Part shown: piece after piece, positions 7,653 to 12,566 of the stretch | Layout: each line of letters starts with the position of its first letter | Numbering within the stretch: position 1 is the stretch's first letter | From: Bacteroidales bacterium | GTDB taxonomy: Bacteria > Bacteroidota > Bacteroidia > Bacteroidales > PUMT01 | Direction: 5' to 3' | Assembly (NCBI GenBank): GCA_007119075.1 | Contig: SKQJ01000408.1 | Coordinates: 1 to 12,566 of the forward strand | Length of the DNA: 12,566 bases | Program-made: the position numbers and the translations under genes | Notes under the pieces: model-generated | The model's database searches: none | Told to the model about the DNA's origin: nothing | The model's input: only the letters and a program-made list of their open reading frames with translations

Positions 7653-7684
7653 TTTCAGTTTTCAGTTTTTCAATTCCAGTTTTC
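7653..7684. repeat. Short degenerate TTTCAGT heptamer repeat across the GH95 stop codon
   Basis: TTTCAGT occurs twice in tandem (7653-7659 and 7660-7666) and continues in degenerate form (TTTTCAATTCCAGT, 7667-7680). On the minus strand this reads as repeated AAACTGA units that span the last codons and TGA stop of the GH95 gene, giving the C-terminal residues KLELKN. Slippage here could shift the stop position. Confidence 0.5.
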
Positions 7685-10016
7685 CGTTTCCGGGGATGCG
7701 GTATGGTGTCGCCGATTCCCCGATCCGGATGGTGACTTCCGCCCCCGGATCGCCTCTCACCGTACCAGTGGAGAAGGATCCGTTGTCCCAGGCGATGTCA
7801 ACCGTGAAATTCCCCCTTGCCCTGAGTCCCCTGACCCTGCCGCTTTTCCACTCTGCCGGCAGCGCAGGAAGGAGATGTATCATTCCTTCGTGGCTCTGTA
7901 GCAGCATCTCTGCTATGCCGGCGGTGCCCCCCATGTTCCCGTCAAGCTGGAAAGGGGGATGGGCGCAGAGAAGATTGTCATACGAGCCTCCTCCGTCAAG
8001 GTACTGTGTGCCCCGGTCGCCTTTTACGGGCCTGAGAAGCCTTTTGAGCAGCGCAAAAGCCCTGTCGCCGTCATGAAGGCGGGCCCAGAAATTGATCTTC
8101 CATGCCAGCGACCATCCGGTTCCTCCGTCGCCTCTGGCTTCCAGGCTTACCCGTGCGGCATCGGCCAGAACGGGTGTTCCGGTGACCGAGATCTGATTGC
8201 CGGGATGGAGGGCAAAAAGATGGGAAACATGCCGGTGACGGCTTTCAGGGTCATCCACATCTTCCTTCCATTCCTGCAGCTGACCCCAGCTGCCAACCCG
8301 GGGGGGCATTATTGCATCCCGGATACCTGTGAGCTTCGCTGCTTTTCCCATATCGTCTCCCAGAATTTCAAGCGCCTGCACGCTGTTGTTCAGGATATCC
8401 CATGCAATCTGGTGATCCATCGACGCTCCCCCGGATATTCCTCCGTGCTCGGGTGAATAGGAGGGGGTCGATACCAGGAAACCCTCCTCATCTTCGGCAA
8501 GATAGTCCACCCAGAAAAGCGCTGCCTCTTCCATAATGGGCCATCCGGTCTCTTTCAGCCAGGCGGTGTCCCGGCTGAACATAAAATGTTCCCATATGTG
8601 CTGGCAGAGCCAGGCGGCCCCGCCGGGAAAAAATCCCCAGGGGAATTCCCAGCCGGGAGAAGTATAGCCCCAGGCATTGTTCATGGTGTTGACGATCCAT
8701 CCCCTGGCATCGAAGAATGTTCCGGCGGCTTTTCTGCCTGGAGGAACAAGGGTGCCGATATAGTCGATCAGCGGGATATGGCATTCGGACAGATTAGTGA
8801 CCTCTGCCGGCCAGTAGAGCATCTGGAGGTTGATGTTGGTATGGTAATCCGCTGCCCAGGGCGGATTGGTGCTGTTGTTCCATTTGCCCTGGAGGTGCAT
8901 CGGCATGGTTCCGGGTCTGGAGGAGGAGATCATCAGGTAACGTCCATACTGAAAATACAGCTGTTCCAGTCCCCGGTCCTGATTCCCCAGGGCATATTTT
9001 CCCAGCCGGACATCAGTTGGCAGTGTATCGTGCGAGGGACCGTCCAGCTGCAATGACACCCTGTCAAACAGGTTCCGGTAATCTTCGATGTGTATTTCTT
9101 TAAGTTCGGCCAGGGAAAATTTTCCTGCATCATCAAGAACGGATTCGACCAGCAGGGCAGGGTCATTTCCCCGGTATTCGGGGTGGAGGGGACTGTATCC
9201 GGTGGCGGCGGTATGGATCAGCAAAACATGACCGGCTCCCCTGATTTCAAGGATGCCGCCGGCAAATGAAGGTTCGCCGTCGGTTTCCACACTGATGCCG
9301 GTTTCAAATGCCAGCCTGTTGTCGGCCACATGGCCCCGGAGCCTTAATATGCCGTTTTCAAAGATGAGATGATCTGTAATATGGGGCGTTGTTATGCCTA
9401 TCGTATAATCGGCTCCCGCATGAGAGTCGTTTTCAAAGGAATAGACCATCACATTCTTGGGATAACAGCCGAAAAATGTGCGACGGTGACTGACTCCGCC
9501 CGCCTGGTAGCCAACTCTTCCGGTTGCGGATGAAATATCCAGTTCCCGGTAGTAACCGGCGATGCCTTCCCCAGGGCCTGAAACACTTACATACAGATCG
9601 CCCATGGTTTGCTGGGCTCCGTAATCACCAAAGGAAAGTCCGCCGACGGGATTGATGATGCCGGTCAGACGCTTTCCGGCAAGTTCATGGGCCTCCTGCA
9701 ATCTGCCCTGCCTTATAAGCTCTCTCACTTCCGGCAGGTATTGATATGCACCCTCACGCAGCCCGAAATTGTAATCAGGATGGGAACCCGGACCCCCGCT
9801 CCAGAGCGATCCCTCGGAGAACTGTATCTGCTCCCGGTGAGTTTCGCCGAAAAACATGATTCCCATGTATCCGTTCCCCAGGGGCAGGGCCTGCCTCATC
9901 CAGTCGGTCGCAGGCTCCCGGTACCATAACCGCAACGGGTCGGATTTTTCCTCAGCAGGCAAACAGCCCCATCCATATGTCAGCAGGGCAAAGACGATGT
10001 ATGCAATATTCTTCAC
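7662..10016 (-). CDS. GH95 family alpha-L-fucosidase, exported
   Basis: Glycoside hydrolase family 95 enzymes remove terminal alpha-1,2-linked fucose (some members alpha-L-galactose) from glycans by inversion. The 784-residue product spans the whole family: N-terminal beta-sandwich (about 28-300, with ALPLGNGYMG at 43-52), the (alpha/alpha)6 catalytic barrel (about 340-705) and a C-terminal beta domain. The residues matching the Bifidobacterium AfcA active site are present: Asn394 and Asn396 in HTNIN, Glu523 in SPEHG and Asp692 in FQLDGNMGG. The N-terminus is a signal sequence; YGWGC ends in Cys18 followed by acidic residues, so a lipoprotein exposed at the surface is possible, but the lipobox is atypical. 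The start codon is GTG at 10016-10014, with an in-frame stop upstream and no better ATG. No SusC/D, sulfatase or other CAZyme is adjacent, so substrate context is missing. It converges on gyrB and diverges from the M20 gene. Fucosidase is likely; galactosidase is the main alternative. Confidence 0.94.
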   Translation of the reverse strand: MKNIAYIVFALLTYGWGCLPAEEKSDPLRLWYREPATDWMRQALPLGNGYMGIMFFGETHREQIQFSEGSLWSGGPGSHPDYNFGLREGAYQYLPEVRELIRQGRLQEAHELAGKRLTGIINPVGGLSFGDYGAQQTMGDLYVSVSGPGEGIAGYYRELDISSATGRVGYQAGGVSHRRTFFGCYPKNVMVYSFENDSHAGADYTIGITTPHITDHLIFENGILRLRGHVADNRLAFETGISVETDGEPSFAGGILEIRGAGHVLLIHTAATGYSPLHPEYRGNDPALLVESVLDDAGKFSLAELKEIHIEDYRNLFDRVSLQLDGPSHDTLPTDVRLGKYALGNQDRGLEQLYFQYGRYLMISSSRPGTMPMHLQGKWNNSTNPPWAADYHTNINLQMLYWPAEVTNLSECHIPLIDYIGTLVPPGRKAAGTFFDARGWIVNTMNNAWGYTSPGWEFPWGFFPGGAAWLCQHIWEHFMFSRDTAWLKETGWPIMEEAALFWVDYLAEDEEGFLVSTPSYSPEHGGISGGASMDHQIAWDILNNSVQALEILGDDMGKAAKLTGIRDAIMPPRVGSWGQLQEWKEDVDDPESRHRHVSHLFALHPGNQISVTGTPVLADAARVSLEARGDGGTGWSLAWKINFWARLHDGDRAFALLKRLLRPVKGDRGTQYLDGGGSYDNLLCAHPPFQLDGNMGGTAGIAEMLLQSHEGMIHLLPALPAEWKSGRVRGLRARGNFTVDIAWDNGSFSTGTVRGDPGAEVTIRIGESATPYRIPGNGKLELKN

Positions 10017-10033
10017 GGGTGTCAGTTTTCGGG

Positions 10034-10066
10034 TAAAAATAGTGAATTATGTTTTACCTGCAATTT
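10034..10066 (-). promoter_or_regulatory. Candidate promoter of the GH95 gene
   Basis: Read on the minus strand, TATTTTTA (10041-10034) matches the Bacteroidota -7 consensus TAnnTTTG at all but the last base. A TTG (10066-10064) lies 22 bases upstream as a possible -33 remnant. The -7 element is 17 bases before the GTG start, so the leader would be very short. Confidence 0.3.
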
Positions 10067-10110
10067 TCTTCAACAGGTTGCTTTAAGCGGGCAGACTGAT
10101 ACGGAAAAGG

Positions 10111-10133
10111 TGCCTGAACCGCTGTTTCAGGCA
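10111..10133. promoter_or_regulatory. Perfect 8-bp inverted repeat between divergent genes
   Basis: TGCCTGAA (10111-10118) and TTCAGGCA (10126-10133) are exact reverse complements separated by seven bases. The repeat sits between the two divergent promoter candidates, 45 bases upstream of the M20 -7 element and about 70 bases upstream of the GH95 one. It could be a shared operator or a hairpin. The plus strand is followed by A residues, not T, so a terminator for the plus strand is unlikely. Confidence 0.35.
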
Positions 10134-10154
10134 AAAATCCGATGTATTTCCCCG

Positions 10155-10186
10155 TTAGTTTTTTACTTGTTTATGTTTTAAATTTG
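10155..10186 (+). promoter_or_regulatory. Candidate promoter of the M20-GH3 unit, next to the start codon
   Basis: TAAATTTG at 10179-10186 matches the Bacteroidota -7 consensus TAnnTTTG perfectly. TTAG at 10155-10158 is a three-of-four match to the -33 TTTG with a 20-base spacer. Only four bases separate the element from the ATG at 10191, so transcription would begin at or next to the start codon and the message would be leaderless or nearly so. Confidence 0.5.
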
Positions 10187-10190
10187 CATT

Positions 10191-11627
10191 ATGAGCAAAT
10201 TTATTCTGATAATTCTGTTAGGCCAGTTCCTTTTTTCAGGCAATTTACGGTCAATTTATGCTAAAAATGATACGGTTCCTTATTCCGCACATCTTCTCGG
10301 CCGCTATATCATGCATGCCTCTGTTACCGGCAATGAAAGACCTGCGGGCCTTTTTTTCTCAACAATCGCCAGGCAAAGGGGGTTCCACGTCGAAATACTT
10401 ACGGACGAGCCCGGGAGCTTCAATTTCACTGCCTCTCTGTACCCCCTGGAGATGAACAAGCCCAATATTATATTATTGAATCATATTGATGTTGTGCCTG
10501 CCACGGTGGAACTTGAACATGAATATGTCCATCCTCCCTTTTCAGGTGCCATTGACCAGGGCATGGTATGGGGCAGAGGTGCCATCGACAATAAAGGCAT
10601 GGGAGTGATGCAGCTTCTGGGCATGGAATATTTCCTGGAATTTGCCTCGAAAACCGACCTGCCTTTCAATGTTACCATGCTGGCAGTTTCGGGCGAGGAA
10701 ACCGGCGGCTACCTCGGAGCAGCCATTGTTGTTGATCAGTTTCTTGAGCTTCTGAATCCGGTTGCCGTTTACGGGGAGGGAGGGGCAGGCCTCCCCGGGA
10801 TACTCCGGCGGGATCCCGAAAGGAAGCTTTTCGGCATTTCCATTGCATTCAAAAGAAGCCTTTGGCTGGAATTGCGGCTGACAAATATTACTTCCGGCCA
10901 TGGGGCGGTTCCCCCGCCCGATTATGTGGTAAAGGAAAAGGTTCAGGCGCTTAACCGGCTGCTTGACCGTTCCGAAAGGGTCAGGTTTTCCGGCATCACC
11001 AGGAAAATGTTCAACGAACTCGGAAGGATAGAAGGGGGGGCGCGGGGACTGGCACTCCGGAATATATGGCTGTTCAGGCCTTTTGTAATGCGATCGCTCA
11101 GGCAGGAAGAAGTCATTTTTTCCCTTATTACCAATACTGCCACCATCACATCGCTCAATAGTCCGCCGGGTGCCGCCAACCAGATACCCCAGGAGATTAT
11201 CGCCGTGCTGGACTGCCGGTTGCTGCCCGAAACCCAGACAGAGGATTTTATTGCCGATCTAAGGAGGATATTTGACAATGATGCCATCCATATCAGAATC
11301 ATTCACGAGCGTGAAAGAACCGATTCCTCGGAAACGGGCGAATATTTTGATTTTATGAAGGAGGCCCTGCATACCGTCTACGAGGGGTCAGGCGTCATTC
11401 CGGTTCTTGCACCGGCTTCAAATGACAACAACTACTTCAGGGCCCTTGGCATACCTACCTACGGGATACTTCCCGTCTATATACCGGTATACCTGCTTGA
11501 AACCATCCATAACGTGAATGAGAGGATTCCCATTGATGCGCTGGAGCAGGGAATTGCAGTGTACCGGGAGCTCATCAGAATCATCGCCGCAACAAAATAT
11601 GACGTTTCCGGATATGAGTTGAACTAA
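10191..11627 (+). CDS. Exported M20-family metallo-amidohydrolase (PM20D1/carboxypeptidase S type)
   Basis: M20 enzymes are two-zinc hydrolases of peptide or N-acyl-amino-acid amide bonds. The 478-residue product has a signal peptide (hydrophobic 5-16, likely cut at IYA|KND after 24), so it acts outside the cytoplasm. Metal ligands and catalytic residues are all visible: His98 in NHIDVVP, Asp133 in WGRGAIDNKG, Glu169/Glu170 in SGEETGG, Glu196 in GEGG and His440 near the end. His237 in SGHG belongs to the dimerisation (lid) domain. The PPFSG at 115-119 and the EGG motif place it nearer PM20D1 and yeast carboxypeptidase S than DapE or ArgE. The candidate promoter lies directly before the start. 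The GH3 gene follows after 10 bases, so the two are almost certainly cotranscribed, and an N-acyl amino acid or amide conjugate is a plausible substrate. A generic dipeptidase role cannot be excluded. Confidence 0.92.
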   Translation: MSKFILIILLGQFLFSGNLRSIYAKNDTVPYSAHLLGRYIMHASVTGNERPAGLFFSTIARQRGFHVEILTDEPGSFNFTASLYPLEMNKPNIILLNHIDVVPATVELEHEYVHPPFSGAIDQGMVWGRGAIDNKGMGVMQLLGMEYFLEFASKTDLPFNVTMLAVSGEETGGYLGAAIVVDQFLELLNPVAVYGEGGAGLPGILRRDPERKLFGISIAFKRSLWLELRLTNITSGHGAVPPPDYVVKEKVQALNRLLDRSERVRFSGITRKMFNELGRIEGGARGLALRNIWLFRPFVMRSLRQEEVIFSLITNTATITSLNSPPGAANQIPQEIIAVLDCRLLPETQTEDFIADLRRIFDNDAIHIRIIHERERTDSSETGEYFDFMKEALHTVYEGSGVIPVLAPASNDNNYFRALGIPTYGILPVYIPVYLLETIHNVNERIPIDALEQGIAVYRELIRIIAATKYDVSGYELN

Positions 11628-11637
11628 ATTAAATCCT

Positions 11638-12566
11638 ATGAGCGTTTTAAGTTTTTCGGCCAGGGTAGCTGCGGGCTTGTATCACCGGCGTATTCTTTCA
11701 TGGAAGAATAACGCCGTGGCGCTGCAGAAGAGGGAATTCGAACGTCTTTTGCAAAAGGGAAGGAACACCTGGTTCGGAAAGGATCATGATTTCGGCGCAA
11801 TCAGCTCTTATGAAAATTTCAAAAGGAACGTGCCCATGCGGGATTACGAGGAGTTCAGGCCCTATATAGGCCGCATAAGGCTGGGGGAAGACGATGTTCT
11901 CTGGCCCGGGAAACCGATATATTTTGCCATGACCGCCGGCACCACCTCCGGCGGGAAATATATCCCGATCACAAACGATTCCATGCCCAATCATATCGGT
12001 TCCACCAGGCTTGCCCTTTTGAATTATATTAGAAGAACCGGTAAAACCGGATTTCTCGAGGGTAAATACATCTTTCTGTCGGGGAGCCCTGAACTTGGAG
12101 AAGAGCAGGGGATTCCATCCGGAAGGCTGTCAGGCATAGTGAACCATCATGTTCCCGATTATCTTCAGAAAAATCAGCTCCCGTCATGGGAAACCAATTG
12201 CCTGACCGACTGGCAGGAGAAAATTGAAGCCGTCGTCGATGAGACCATAGATCAGAACATGAGTCTCATCAGCGGCATTCCTCCATGGGTTGAAATGTAC
12301 TTTGACCGGCTGCTTCAGCGGTCGGGAAAGTCAACAATATGTGAGCTGTTTCCCGGTTTCGGACTTTTCATCTACGGCGGGGTGAATTTTCAGCCATATG
12401 AGCAGAAATTCAGGAAGCTGCTCGGAGCCAGTGTGGATACCCTGGAGATTTTTCCGGCCTCCGAAGGATTTATTGCTTTCCAGGATCTGTTTCCGGGAGA
12501 AGGCCTCCTGCTGATACCCGATATGGGAATATTTTACGAGTTCATTTCCGTTAATGATTTCCATGA
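11638..12566 (+). CDS. GH3-family acyl-adenylating amido synthetase, 3' end beyond the window
   Basis: GH3 proteins belong to the firefly-luciferase/ANL adenylating fold. In plants they activate carboxylic acids such as indole-acetate or jasmonate with ATP and join them to amino acids; bacterial members are mostly uncharacterised. The frame is open from the ATG at 11638 to the edge, giving 309 residues of a family usually 500-600 long. Family signatures are clear: WPGKPIYFAMTAGTTSGGKY (residues 89-108) contains the phosphate-binding loop (TAGTTSGGK, 99-107). FPASEG (272-277) is the adenine/acyl motif, and LLLIPDMGIFYEF near the end matches the strand before the hinge. There is no signal peptide, so it is cytoplasmic, unlike the exported M20 partner 10 bases upstream. 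The C-terminal lid domain is not visible, so completeness cannot be judged. Confidence 0.92.
   Translation, partial: MSVLSFSARVAAGLYHRRILSWKNNAVALQKREFERLLQKGRNTWFGKDHDFGAISSYENFKRNVPMRDYEEFRPYIGRIRLGEDDVLWPGKPIYFAMTAGTTSGGKYIPITNDSMPNHIGSTRLALLNYIRRTGKTGFLEGKYIFLSGSPELGEEQGIPSGRLSGIVNHHVPDYLQKNQLPSWETNCLTDWQEKIEAVVDETIDQNMSLISGIPPWVEMYFDRLLQRSGKSTICELFPGFGLFIYGGVNFQPYEQKFRKLLGASVDTLEIFPASEGFIAFQDLFPGEGLLLIPDMGIFYEFISVNDFH

Noticed and set aside
7590..7901. Plus-strand frame of 103 codons starting in the gyrB/GH95 gap
   Set aside because: Most of it is antisense to the GH95 3' end, and its FQFSVFQFQFSV stretch is just translated heptamer repeat.
7959..9056. Several plus-strand open frames of 100-165 codons opposite the GH95 gene
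   Set aside because: They are antisense to a full-length enzyme with all catalytic residues, and their translations show no domain or signal.
1..12566. CRISPR arrays, tRNA or rRNA genes, insertion sequences
   Set aside because: No regularly spaced repeats, cloverleaf-like segments, rRNA stretches or transposase-like frames were seen on either strand.

Overview
The window looks like a chromosomal segment of a Bacteroidota bacterium, probably of the Bacteroidales/Marinilabiliales kind, with moderate GC. Four things point there: the GyrB sequence is the short type with a Bacteroidota-like C-terminus; the signal peptides end in AQ/GQ; candidate promoters match TAnnTTTG, the -7 element known from Bacteroidota; and start codons lack clear Shine-Dalgarno sites and mostly follow A/T-rich leaders. 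The order assignment is inference.

Left part (1-5517): after a roughly 375-base non-coding stretch rich in inverted repeats, two genes lie on the + strand 24 bases apart. The first encodes an exported protein of 1023 residues made almost entirely of TPR-like helical repeats. The second encodes a 559-residue outer-membrane beta-barrel that resembles the end of a TonB-dependent receptor but is too short to carry a plug domain. They probably form one transcription unit and one envelope complex of unknown function. A possible divergent gene start sits at the extreme left edge.

Middle (5518-10016): gyrB (DNA gyrase subunit B) has its own promoter and is followed by a compact hairpin region. The opposite strand then carries a convergent gene for a secreted or lipoprotein GH95 alpha-L-fucosidase with all four expected catalytic residues. 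No SusC/SusD pair or other glycoside hydrolase accompanies it here.

Right part (10191-12566): an exported M20-family amidohydrolase/peptidase of the PM20D1/carboxypeptidase S type is followed after 10 bases by a GH3-family acyl-adenylating amido synthetase that runs off the window. These two families respectively break and make acyl-amino-acid amide bonds, so the pair could be a small conjugation/deconjugation system. This and the TPR/barrel pair are the two most interesting candidates for undescribed biology here. No tRNA, rRNA, insertion sequence or CRISPR array was seen.
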